9,153 nt of DNA from NCBI GenBank assembly GCA_913009285.1, contig CAJVYE010000028.1, forward strand, positions 1-9,153, written 5' to 3'. The position numbers and the translations under genes were made by a program. The notes under the pieces were generated by a model that was not told the DNA's origin, made no database searches, and was given only the letters and a program-made list of their open reading frames with translations. Every line of letters starts with the position of its first letter. Position 1 is the first letter of the stretch. The DNA is from an uncultured Nitrospirota bacterium. Its GTDB lineage: Bacteria > Nitrospinota > Nitrospinia > SZUA-224. Below are positions 1 to 6,167 of the stretch, piece after piece.

Positions 1-137
1 CAGATTTAGCCGCAGAGACGACATACTATTTTGTTGTAAAAAGTACCAATTCAAGTGGCAACTCTTCTCAAAGCGAAGAGTTTAGCTTTACAACAACGAA
101 GGCTGTAGGCTGTTTCATCGGCACAGCATGCAGATAG
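1..137 (+). CDS. C-terminal end of a fibronectin type III-like surface or secreted protein (partial)
   Basis: The reading frame is open from the left edge (codons begin at base 3) and stops at TAG 135-137, so only the last 44 residues are seen. The stretch TTYYFVVKSTNSSGNSSQSE followed by EFSFTTT is typical of the last strands of a fibronectin type III domain (the YxFxVxAxN..G.S.xS pattern). Such domains are usually found in exported or cell-surface proteins of multidomain type. The protein then ends GCFIGTACR. This resembles the start of the CFIATAAYGS 'CFI-box' C-terminal motif of many Gram-negative exported proteins, cut off after about seven residues. The gene converges on the iron operon, 96 bases away. 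Its full length and function cannot be judged from this fragment. The FN3 assignment rests on pattern recognition only. Confidence 0.6.
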   Translation, partial: DLAAETTYYFVVKSTNSSGNSSQSEEFSFTTTKAVGCFIGTACR

Positions 138-158
138 TTGAGAACACAGAGGAAATAT

Positions 159-180
159 TCATGCCGACAAGTCGGCACAG
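159..180. repeat. Short perfect palindrome in the convergent gap, member of a dispersed repeat
   Basis: TGCCGAC-AA-GTCGGCA at 162-177 is a perfect inverted repeat with 7-base arms and a 2-base centre. It is embedded in ATTCATGCCGACAAGTCGGC and lies between two convergent genes. A degenerate copy occurs at 8099-8122 (ATTCATGCCAACAGGTTCGG), just after sdhA. The surrounding 96-base gap is otherwise AT-rich. There is no T-run after the palindrome on either strand, so it is not a standard intrinsic terminator, although it could still fold in RNA from both sides. Confidence 0.6.
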
Positions 181-233
181 GACCCACAATTATAAAACAA
201 ATTAATTGAGAATTGAACATTGAAAATTAAATA

Positions 234-881
234 TTATCTCTCCTTCTTAACATATATCTCTCTTGCTATCTCAAAATCTATAGACATAGTTGTCTCCTCG
301 AATAATATAACAATAGCAGGTTGTTTCTGGTGTACCCTGATGCTGACACCTGGCATGATACCCATGGCGGAGAGCTTATCCAGTATAGAGTGGTCATGGG
401 TAGAGATATAGATAACCCTTCCACTCTCCCCTGAATCGAGGCTGTCTAATGAATAAACCACAGACTCTATCTCCCTCCTTTTTTTGCTACAACAATCTCC
501 AGGTGGGATAGGTTTTCCATGGGGACAGGTGGTTGGGTGTCCAAGTAATGTACAGATGCTCTCAGTTACATCGGTATTGAGAAAGTGTTCAAATTCACAG
601 GCCAAGGCCTCGCTGGAAGATTCATCTTTGATCGTCAGTATATCGTTTAACAGTCGTTCAGCTAGACGGTGTCTTCTTATAATAAGATTGAACATCTCCC
701 TACCATCTTTGGTTAAACTTACCCTCTCAGCATCTATTGTGATGATATCTCTCTCTTTCAATGAGATGATTTCTTCTCTTGTTATATCGTGATCAAGGAT
801 GTCTTCTATCTTCACCCTTCCCTCTTCTATATGTACACCTATCAATTCTATATTTTCCTCATATTTTTTGTCCTTTTCCAT
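234..881 (-). CDS. DtxR/MntR-family metal-dependent regulator with C-terminal FeoA (SH3-like) domain
   Basis: Predicted cytoplasmic iron- or manganese-responsive DNA-binding protein of about 215 residues. Residues below are numbered from the upstream ATG at 887. A compact and divergent winged helix-turn-helix lies at about 8-62, ending in the VSLTKDG wing. The DtxR metal-binding and dimerisation domain follows: RRHRLAER at 71-78 and ACEFEH at 96-101 give the expected ligands H73, E77, C97, E100 and H101. The family signature CPHGKPIP is at 121-128, followed by CC. Residues about 147-215 form a FeoA domain (LSAMGIMPG at 172-180). Start choice: an AAAGGAG ribosome site abuts the ATG at 887 with no spacing but sits 6 bases before the ATG at 881, so 881 is preferred. 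It is the third gene of the fur-feoB operon, 124 bases downstream of feoB across a hairpin repeat. There is no separate feoA gene, so the fused domain may serve FeoB or may only sense metal. Confidence 0.88.
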   Translation of the reverse strand: MEKDKKYEENIELIGVHIEEGRVKIEDILDHDITREEIISLKERDIITIDAERVSLTKDGREMFNLIIRRHRLAERLLNDILTIKDESSSEALACEFEHFLNTDVTESICTLLGHPTTCPHGKPIPPGDCCSKKRREIESVVYSLDSLDSGESGRVIYISTHDHSILDKLSAMGIMPGVSIRVHQKQPAIVILFEETTMSIDFEIAREIYVKKER

Positions 882-887
882 AAACAT

Positions 888-894
888 CTCCTTT
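888..894 (-). promoter_or_regulatory. Ribosome binding site deciding the start of the DtxR-FeoA gene
   Basis: On the minus strand this reads AAAGGAG. It touches the ATG at 887 but lies 6 bases from the in-frame ATG at 881. The normal 5-9 base spacing supports the second ATG as the real start. Confidence 0.65.
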
Positions 895-898
895 AAAG

Positions 899-1008
899 AA
901 GTGCCTAAAGTGAGCTTAAGTGTCTAAAGTGAGCTAAAGTTGTTGAAATTTATTTTATAATCCATAACCTTAGGCACTTTAGACACTTAAGTTCACTTTA
1001 GGCACTTA
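899..1008. repeat. Long near-perfect inverted repeat built of AAGTG-CCTAAAGTGAGC-type units between feoB and the DtxR gene
   Basis: The left arm at about 899-933 starts AAGTGCCTAAAGTGAGCTTA. The reverse complement of the right arm (about 974-1007) reads AAGTGCCTAAAGTGAACTTA and continues matching, giving about 34 paired bases with one internal mismatch around a loop of about 40 AT-rich bases. The arms are themselves made of roughly 10-base units of the form (C)TAAAGTG(AG/CC). The element fills the whole gap between feoB and the DtxR gene, and its right end supplies the feoB stop codon (TAA, minus strand, 1006-1008). In the operon mRNA it would form a long stable hairpin just after feoB. A related but less symmetric copy occurs at 5479-5555. 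Role unknown; possibilities are a mobile or MITE-like element, or an mRNA processing or stability element. Confidence 0.85.
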
Positions 1009-3024
1009 ATTTAATATATGTACATACCTTAAAATAATATTTAGCACCCCTCCTACCAGGATAGCATAGAACAATATAAAAGAGGTTATAAGGGCTGCCC
1101 TTTTTGCTCCCTGTTCCTTTATTATCACAAAGAAATTTGCGATACATGGGACAAAGAGTATCATCACTGAAACACTAACCGTGATCTGAATAAGATCGAG
1201 TTTTCCTCCCTCAGCTAACTGAAACAGCCCTGCAGCACCATAATCTCTACGCAAAAATCCCACGATGAATGGCTCGGTAGCAGAGGCCGGTAATCCTAGT
1301 ATCCCGGTTACAACAGGGCTGACAAGATGCTCTATCTTTACAAGGAGGTCTAATTTGTCTAGAAGAAAGAGTATAAATGTTCCAATGATAAAGAGAGGAA
1401 CTGCCTCCCTCATGAACCACTTAACACGGAAATATGTCTTATTTAAAATATTGGACAACTTTGGAATTCGCATGGGAGGAAGTTCTATCATAAAATACGA
1501 GGACTTTCCTGGAATGATTTTTGATGCTAAGTAGCCTACAATGATCAACTGGAGTAAGACGGTTATTATAACAATCAATAATACCCTTCCTGATAACCCC
1601 CCTACCATGCCTATAACCACACCTAACTGTGCTGAACAGGGGATACCCAGGGCAAGTAGGAGGGTAGCTATTATCCTCTCTTTACGAGTATCAAGTATCC
1701 TGGTGGTAAATGTCGCCATTGTATCGCACCCAAGGCCTAACACCATAGGGAGTACGGCCCTACCGTTTAAGCCGATCTTTTTGAATATCTTGTTGGACAT
1801 TATAGTAAGCCTTGGGAGATAACCTGAATCTTCCAAGACGCCAAAGAAGAGGAAAAAGAATCCGACTATAGGTCCAACTATAGAGACTGAATATGTGATA
1901 CCGACAGTAATTACACCATATTTACCGGTAAGTGCCTCCTGGATAATGCTGATCGGGATAATGGTTTCTGTTATCTTAATAACAATAGGGTTTATGTATT
2001 CGCCGAATATAACGGTTTCCATAAAATCCACTACCTTGCCGGCCCCTAACTCTCCAACAAATTTGTACATAATATAGAGAACCGAAAAGAGTATAGGGAT
2101 ACCCCAGAATGGGTGCATACAAAGATCACCAAACCTCTTCTTGCCAGAAGATATCTTGTGTCCATCATCATAATGGAAACATTCATTGAAGATGTCCTCG
2201 GCAGCAGCTTGACGTCCCTTCTGGATTACATAGGCTATAGGATCACGGAAGGAATTCCGGGTCCTCGAGATTATGTCCCTAACCTTGTCTGTCTCAAAGC
2301 TGTTACTATGACCCTTTAGATATTTGAGAAGACCGTCATCACCTGATAGGAGCATAAGACCCAGACTTTTTCCAGAGATATTTGACTTGGGGAGGAGGGG
2401 GAGAAGGCTATCTATAGCATCTTCGATTCCTTTATCAAAATTAGTGATTTTTTTGGTCTCTCTCTGGAAATGGCTAATATTGTAGATCGCCTTCTTAAGA
2501 TCCCCGAGTCCCCTTCTCTCTGTTGCAACCATGGATATTACTTTGACCCCGAGGAGACTGGAAAGCCTGTTGACATCTATTTCTATACCACGTTCTGTGG
2601 CCTCATCATATATATTCAGGACAACCACAAAAGGGATACCCATATCTGCAAGCTGAAGGGTGATAAGAAGGCCTCTCTTAAGATTTTTGGCATCGATTAC
2701 CTGAATAATGCCCAAAGGTTTCTCTTTAAGGAGGATATCTCTAGTTACACGTTCATCCTCAGACCTGGGGATGAGACTGTTCACACCAGGGCTATCCACT
2801 ATAGATATCTCCTTCATTTTGTGACTATCTATCTTACCTGATATGGCAATCTTTCCCCTCGAGACCTCCACCGTTGTTCCTGGATAATTAGATACATTCA
2901 CATAGCGTCCAGTAAGGAGACCGAATATAACACTTTTTCCCACATTAGGATTCCCTATCAAAATAATCGGTGGGAAGGATTCGTCGCGATTTGCTTTTAT
3001 ATTGTGATCTTTTTTGTTAATCAT
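1006..3024 (-). CDS. feoB: FeoB-type ferrous iron transporter, divergent subfamily
   Basis: Inner-membrane Fe(II) transporter with a cytoplasmic N-terminal GTPase domain; 672 residues from the ATG at 3024. G-domain motifs: G1 GNPNVGKS at 24-31, G2 YPGTT at 47-51, G3 DSPG at 77-80, G4 NIYD at 137-140, and a G5-like segment near 165-172. A helical linker leads to about eight to ten hydrophobic membrane segments from about residue 305 to the end. The conserved membrane motifs differ from classical FeoB: GLGCDTMAT at 430-438 replaces the usual GFGCNVPAI type, GIPCSAQLG at 460-468 replaces the SCxARLP type, and VPCIAN at 625-630 matches the second gate. Start: an upstream GTG at 3033 is in frame, but the ATG at 3024 overlaps the fur stop (ATGA) and has AAAGGTG 6 bases before it, so the ATG is preferred and translation is probably coupled to fur. 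It is slightly shorter than the usual 700-770 residues. Confidence 0.93.
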   Translation of the reverse strand: MINKKDHNIKANRDESFPPIILIGNPNVGKSVIFGLLTGRYVNVSNYPGTTVEVSRGKIAISGKIDSHKMKEISIVDSPGVNSLIPRSEDERVTRDILLKEKPLGIIQVIDAKNLKRGLLITLQLADMGIPFVVVLNIYDEATERGIEIDVNRLSSLLGVKVISMVATERRGLGDLKKAIYNISHFQRETKKITNFDKGIEDAIDSLLPLLPKSNISGKSLGLMLLSGDDGLLKYLKGHSNSFETDKVRDIISRTRNSFRDPIAYVIQKGRQAAAEDIFNECFHYDDGHKISSGKKRFGDLCMHPFWGIPILFSVLYIMYKFVGELGAGKVVDFMETVIFGEYINPIVIKITETIIPISIIQEALTGKYGVITVGITYSVSIVGPIVGFFFLFFGVLEDSGYLPRLTIMSNKIFKKIGLNGRAVLPMVLGLGCDTMATFTTRILDTRKERIIATLLLALGIPCSAQLGVVIGMVGGLSGRVLLIVIITVLLQLIIVGYLASKIIPGKSSYFMIELPPMRIPKLSNILNKTYFRVKWFMREAVPLFIIGTFILFLLDKLDLLVKIEHLVSPVVTGILGLPASATEPFIVGFLRRDYGAAGLFQLAEGGKLDLIQITVSVSVMILFVPCIANFFVIIKEQGAKRAALITSFILFYAILVGGVLNIILRYVHILN

Positions 3025-3455
3025 CTTTTGCACCTTTTACAGAGACCATAGATATCAAGTCGGTGTGTATATATAGAAAACTTATTTCTATCAGCTATCT
3101 CTTCCTGAAGCTTCTCAATCATAGGGTGCTCAAACTCGGTTATATCCCCGCACTCTGTACATATGAGGTGATCATGGTGGCTGCGATTAAAATCATGCTC
3201 ATATCGAGTCTGTCCATCCCCAAATTGCCTCTCCTGAGCAAGTCCTGATTTGGATAGGAGATGTAGGGTACGATAGACGGTTGCAAGCCCTATAGACGGC
3301 TCTCTTTTGCTTACCTCTCTGTATAGCTCCTCAGCACTGATATGACTCTCCATGGAGAGAAATGTCTCCAGGATAAACTGACGCTGTCTTGTAAGTTTCA
3401 GTCTTTTGTGTGCTATATACTTCTGAAGGATCTCCTTTTCTTTCTTCATGCCCAT
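3021..3455 (-). CDS. fur: Fur-family ferric uptake regulator
   Basis: Cytoplasmic Fe(II)-dependent repressor of 144 residues, the normal length for the family. The N-terminal winged helix includes LTRQRQFILE at 21-30 and the recognition helix region ATVYRTLHLLSKSGLA at 58-73. The C-terminal dimerisation and metal domain has RSHHDHLICTECG at 91-103, E107 and H110 in the TEFEH segment, and a second pair CKRC at 139-142; C99, C102, C139 and C142 fit a structural zinc site. It is the first gene of the leftward operon, and its TGA overlaps the feoB ATG by 4 bases. Its promoter carries a strong Fur box, so autoregulation is very likely. The start is ambiguous between the ATGs at 3455 and 3449, because neither has a clear ribosome site. 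Within the family, Zur or PerR are possible, but the Fur box and feoB neighbour favour Fur. Confidence 0.93.
   Translation of the reverse strand: MGMKKEKEILQKYIAHKRLKLTRQRQFILETFLSMESHISAEELYREVSKREPSIGLATVYRTLHLLSKSGLAQERQFGDGQTRYEHDFNRSHHDHLICTECGDITEFEHPMIEKLQEEIADRNKFSIYTHRLDIYGLCKRCKR
3031..3037 (-). promoter_or_regulatory. Ribosome binding site deciding the feoB start
   Basis: On the minus strand this reads AAAGGTG, inside the last codons of fur and 6 bases before the ATG at 3024. It includes the alternative GTG at 3033, which therefore has no space for its own site. This supports the ATGA-overlap start. Confidence 0.6.
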
Positions 3456-3490
3456 TGACCAATTATTCTCACAGGGTTTAACCCAAATTT

Positions 3491-3510
3491 GATAATGATA
3501 ATGATTATCA
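3491..3510. promoter_or_regulatory. Fur box (operator) of the fur-feoB operon
   Basis: GATAATGATAATGATTATC at 3491-3509 matches the classical 19-base Fur consensus at 18 of 19 positions. The core TGATAATGATTATCA at 3496-3510 is a perfect 7-1-7 palindrome. It overlaps the -10 box and probable start site of the leftward promoter, the position expected for iron-dependent repression. A further half site (ATCATAAT) extends it toward 3517. Confidence 0.93.
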
Positions 3511-3538
3511 TCATAATAAACTTTCTAAATCCTGTCAA
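3510..3538 (-). promoter_or_regulatory. Sigma70-type promoter of the fur-feoB operon
   Basis: On the minus strand, TTGACA (3538-3533) and TATGAT (3515-3510) are separated by exactly 17 bases. The -35 is a perfect consensus and the -10 matches five of six. Transcription would start near 3503, inside the Fur box and about 48-55 bases before the fur start codon. Confidence 0.85.
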
Positions 3539-3575
3539 GTTATTTTTGGGCAAGCCCTTAATAAACAAAAAAATC

Positions 3576-3604
3576 TTGACAAAAAAGGCCTAATTATATA
3601 TTCT
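3576..3604 (+). promoter_or_regulatory. Candidate promoter of the mdh-fum-sdh cluster
   Basis: TTGACA at 3576-3581 is a perfect -35 box. TATTCT at 3599-3604 lies at the ideal 17-base spacing but matches -10 in only four of six positions; TATATT at 3597-3602 is closer to consensus but at 15 bases. Transcription would begin near 3611, leaving a leader of about 90 bases before mdh. No riboswitch-like structure was recognised in that leader. The -35 box is about 65 bases from the Fur box. Confidence 0.55.
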
Positions 3605-3701
3605 TTTTGTTTAACTTATTAACCAATTAGACAGTATGTTTTTCGTTATTAGTAAAAAAAGATAGCTCACCTTAAACAAGAAAAATATGGAGGTATGACA
3701 T

Positions 3702-4622
3702 ATGCATAATAAGATTACCATAGTTGGTGCAGGACATGTAGGGGCTACAGCAGCGCAGCTTGCAGCCTATAGAGAGATAGGGGATATCGTGCTTGTTGAT
3801 ATTGCTGAAGGTATTCCTCAGGGTAAAGGGCTTGATTTACAAGAGTCCGGTCCATTGGAGTATTTCGATTGTTCTCTTATTGGTACGAATAATTATGAAG
3901 ATACTGCTAATTCAGATGTGGTAGTTATCACAGCAGGTGTCCCCAGGAAACCAGGTATGAGCAGAGAGGATCTTCTCAACACTAATGTAAAGATTGTTAA
4001 GTCTGTTACAGAAGAGGTGGTAAAATACTCTCCTGAATCTATCATCATTGTCGTCTCCAACCCCCTTGATGCAATGGTTTATGTGACGAAAAAGGTTAGT
4101 GGTTTCCCCAAGAATCGGGTGATGGGGATGGCGGGGGTTCTCGATTCTGCCCGATTCAGGGCATTTATAGCCATGGAGCTAAATGTCTCGATGGAAGATA
4201 CCCAGGCCATGGTACTTGGAACGCATGGCGATTTAATGGTCCCTCTGCCAAGGTATTCAACTGTTAGCGGGATATCGGTAACAGAATTATTATCAAAGGA
4301 GAAGATAGATAGCATAATCGAGCGGACACGAAAAGGTGGTGGAGAGATAGTTAGTTTATTAAAGGCAGGGAGCGCTTACTATGCGCCTGGTTCTGCTATT
4401 GTTCAGATGGTAGAATCTATACTGAGAGATAAGAAGAGGATACTCCCCTGTGCTGCCTATCTAGAGGGAGAGTATGGTATCACCGGGATATTTATGGGTG
4501 TCCCTGTGAAATTGGGGAGAAAAGGAGTAGAGGAGATAATAGAGATAGCCCTCACAGATGAGGAGAAGACAGCCTTCATGAAATCGGCTGATGCTGTTAA
4601 GAATACGATTAAGAATTTATAA
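3702..4622 (+). CDS. mdh: NAD-dependent malate dehydrogenase, LDH-like type
   Basis: Cytoplasmic enzyme interconverting malate and oxaloacetate with NAD(H); 306 residues, the usual length for the lactate-dehydrogenase-like group. The N-terminal Rossmann fold carries GAGHVG at 9-14 and D33 at the end of the second strand, which favours NAD over NADP. The substrate loop VPRKPGMSR has R82 and R88; arginine at the first position (glutamine in lactate dehydrogenases) marks malate/oxaloacetate specificity. Other active-site features are N120 in VSNPLD, D148 and R151 in VLDSARFR, and the catalytic H175 in GTHGD. GGAGG at 3689-3693 lies 8 bases before the ATG. It is the first gene of the rightward cluster, 14 bases before the fumarase alpha gene, with which it is surely cotranscribed. 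Confidence 0.95.
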   Translation: MHNKITIVGAGHVGATAAQLAAYREIGDIVLVDIAEGIPQGKGLDLQESGPLEYFDCSLIGTNNYEDTANSDVVVITAGVPRKPGMSREDLLNTNVKIVKSVTEEVVKYSPESIIIVVSNPLDAMVYVTKKVSGFPKNRVMGMAGVLDSARFRAFIAMELNVSMEDTQAMVLGTHGDLMVPLPRYSTVSGISVTELLSKEKIDSIIERTRKGGGEIVSLLKAGSAYYAPGSAIVQMVESILRDKKRILPCAAYLEGEYGITGIFMGVPVKLGRKGVEEIIEIALTDEEKTAFMKSADAVKNTIKNL

Positions 4623-4636
4623 AATCGGAGATAATC

Positions 4637-5476
4637 TTGCGAGAGATAAATGTTAAAGAGATAACAGAGGCGGTCAAGAACCTCTGCATGAATGCCAACT
4701 ATGATCTTAGTGATGATGTTATGACAGCATTCCGCAGAGGGCTTGAGACAGAAGAGTCTCCGGCAGGGAGAGGAGTATTTGAGGCCCTTATAGAGAATGC
4801 AGAGATTGCAAGGGAGGAGAGGATCCCTATCTGCCAGGATACAGGATTCGCTGTTTTTTTTGTTGAGTTAGGTCAGGATGTCCATATAGAAAGTGGACTA
4901 CTTACCGATGCCATAAATGAGGGTGTAAGACAGGGTTACGGCGAGGGTTATTTAAGAAAGTCGATCTGCGATCCATTTACAAGGAAGAATACAGGGGACA
5001 ACACCCCTGCAGTTATAAATATAAGTCTTGTTTCAGGGGATAGGCTCAAGATAATCGCCGCGCCAAAGGGTGGTGGGAGTACCAATATGAGCAGGGTAAC
5101 CATGCTGAAACCGGCTGACGGTATAGAAGGTATAAAGAACTATGTAGTACAAAGGGCGATAGAGGCCGGTCCAAACCCATGTCCTCCGGTGATAATCGGG
5201 GTTGGAATAGGAGGCACACTTGAATTGGCTTCCCTCATTGCAAAGAAGGCCTTACTACGACCTCTTGGGACAACCAATCCAGACCCTCAACTGGCAGAGA
5301 TAGAGGGAGATATACTTAAAAGGGTAAATGATACAGGTATGGGGCCCCAGGGATTTGGTGGGAGGATATATGCAATGGGTGTACATATTGAGAAGTTCCC
5401 CTGTCATATAGCCAGTCTTCCACTTGCTGTGAATATCTGCTGCCATGCCAGCAGGCATAAGGAGATAATACTTTAA
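4637..5476 (+). CDS. Class I fumarate hydratase, alpha subunit
   Basis: Catalytic Fe-S subunit of the two-subunit class I fumarase, which reversibly hydrates fumarate to malate; 279 residues. Three cysteines fit the ligands of the oxygen-sensitive [4Fe-4S] cluster: C66 in ICQDTG, C182 in GPNPCPP, and C269 in the C-terminal CCHASRH. GDNTPAVIN at 120-128, APKGGGSTN at 142-150 and GVGIGGT at 188-194 are typical family segments. Translation begins at a TTG (4637), supported by CGGAG at 4626-4630 with 6 bases of spacing and by the family-like N-terminus; no ATG lies nearby in frame. It starts 14 bases after mdh. The separate beta subunit follows after a 93-base repeat-filled gap. The same fold serves L(+)-tartrate dehydratase (TtdA), but flanking mdh and sdh genes favour fumarase. 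Confidence 0.93.
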   Translation: MREINVKEITEAVKNLCMNANYDLSDDVMTAFRRGLETEESPAGRGVFEALIENAEIAREERIPICQDTGFAVFFVELGQDVHIESGLLTDAINEGVRQGYGEGYLRKSICDPFTRKNTGDNTPAVINISLVSGDRLKIIAAPKGGGSTNMSRVTMLKPADGIEGIKNYVVQRAIEAGPNPCPPVIIGVGIGGTLELASLIAKKALLRPLGTTNPDPQLAEIEGDILKRVNDTGMGPQGFGGRIYAMGVHIEKFPCHIASLPLAVNICCHASRHKEIIL

Positions 5477-5478
5477 TG

Positions 5479-5555
5479 AAGTGCCTAAAGTGAGCTAAAG
5501 TGAGCTAAAGTGCCTAAAGTTAATTGAATATAATCTTTTAACTTTAGTTCACTTA
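5479..5555. repeat. Decamer-unit repeat with hairpin between the two fumarase subunit genes
   Basis: From 5479 the sequence reads AAGTGCCTAAAG followed by two exact copies of TGAGCTAAAG (5491-5510), then TGCCTAAAGTTAA. The end folds back on CTAAAGTTAA (5514-5523) with TTAACTTTAG (5538-5547), a perfect 10-base stem around a 14-base AT-rich loop. It continues with a decayed inverted unit TTCACTTA to 5555. It shares its units with the long inverted repeat at 899-1008, so both belong to one family, but here the right arm is shorter. It lies wholly between the fumarase alpha stop codon and the beta ribosome site (GAGG 5560-5563). Confidence 0.8.
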
Positions 5556-5569
5556 TTTTGAGGTAAAAG

Positions 5570-6133
5570 ATGTCTGATATTATAAGATTGACCACGCCGT
5601 TATCTGACTCTGATGTCGGGGAATTAAAGGCAGGGGATCAAGTTTTAATAAGCGGAATACTATACACTGCCAGGGATGCTGCTCATAAGAGACTTATAGA
5701 TCTTCTGGATCAGGGAAAGGAACTCCCTTTTGATATATCTGGACAGATTATCTACTATGTCGGACCTGCGCCAGCAAGACCAGGAAAGGTCATAGGTCCG
5801 GCCGGTCCAACGACTAGCTACAGAATGGATCCATATGCCCCCAGACTTATGGAAATGGGATTAAAGGGTATGATCGGAAAGGGTTCGAGATCAAGTGGGG
5901 TTATCGAGGCGATGAAGAGATACAGATGTGTCTATTTTGCTGCCATAGGAGGTGCTGCTGCACTTATTGCCAGATCGATCAAGAAGGTGGATATTGTTGC
6001 ATATGAGGATCTTGGGACAGAGGCGATACGAAGGTTAGAGGTGGAGGATTTCAAGACAGTAGTTGTGAATGATATCCACGGGAATGATCTTTATAAAGAT
6101 GGCAAGGAGAAATACTGTATAGAAGGAAATTAG
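5570..6133 (+). CDS. Class I fumarate hydratase, beta subunit
   Basis: Second subunit of the heteromeric class I fumarase; 187 residues, normal for a separate beta chain that corresponds to the C-terminal domain of one-piece fumarases. It shows TARDAAH at 33-39 and YYVGPAPARPGKVIGPAGPT at 62-81, with the substrate-binding arginines expected in this region. The KGSR segment at 104-107 (family signature KGxR) carries catalytic residues, and FAAIGGAAAL at 123-132 is also characteristic. GAGG at 5560-5563 is 6 bases before the ATG. It works with the product of 4637-5476 and is followed by 249 bases of AT-rich, repeat-bearing spacer before sdhA. TtdB of tartrate dehydratase is the main alternative, made unlikely by context. 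Confidence 0.93.
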   Translation: MSDIIRLTTPLSDSDVGELKAGDQVLISGILYTARDAAHKRLIDLLDQGKELPFDISGQIIYYVGPAPARPGKVIGPAGPTTSYRMDPYAPRLMEMGLKGMIGKGSRSSGVIEAMKRYRCVYFAAIGGAAALIARSIKKVDIVAYEDLGTEAIRRLEVEDFKTVVVNDIHGNDLYKDGKEKYCIEGN

Positions 6134-6167
6134 GATTCTTTCGTAAAAAAGTTGAGCGACTCAAAAG

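Noticed and set aside
162..177. Intrinsic terminator in the convergent gap
   Set aside because: The palindrome has no following T-run on either strand and only a 2-base loop.
941..970. Separate promoter for the DtxR-FeoA gene in the loop of the repeat (TATAAAAT-like words)
   Set aside because: There is an AT-rich -10-like word but no matching -35 box; base composition alone explains it.
3025..3033. GTG start for feoB at 3033
   Set aside because: The ribosome site overlaps this codon; the ATG at 3024 has proper spacing and the ATGA overlap with fur.
3540..3564. Imperfect palindrome around GGGCAAGCCC upstream of the mdh promoter
   Set aside because: Only four strong base pairs with a 2-base centre and mismatched flanks; it could be an operator, but nothing ties it to a known regulator.
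3702..4622. L-lactate dehydrogenase
   Set aside because: The substrate-specificity position is arginine (R82 in VPRKPGMSR), which indicates malate/oxaloacetate, and the neighbours are fumarase and sdh genes.
5479..5523. Possible CRISPR-like array
   Set aside because: The units are only about 10 bases, directly adjacent and without spacers, and no cas gene is present; it is a tandem/palindromic repeat.
4637..6133. L(+)-tartrate dehydratase TtdAB
   Set aside because: The fold is shared, but position between mdh and sdhA makes fumarase the far better fit.
6151..6166. Small palindrome TTGAGCGACTCAA after the fumarase beta gene as a terminator
   Set aside because: Only five base pairs and no plus-strand T-run; not enough to call.
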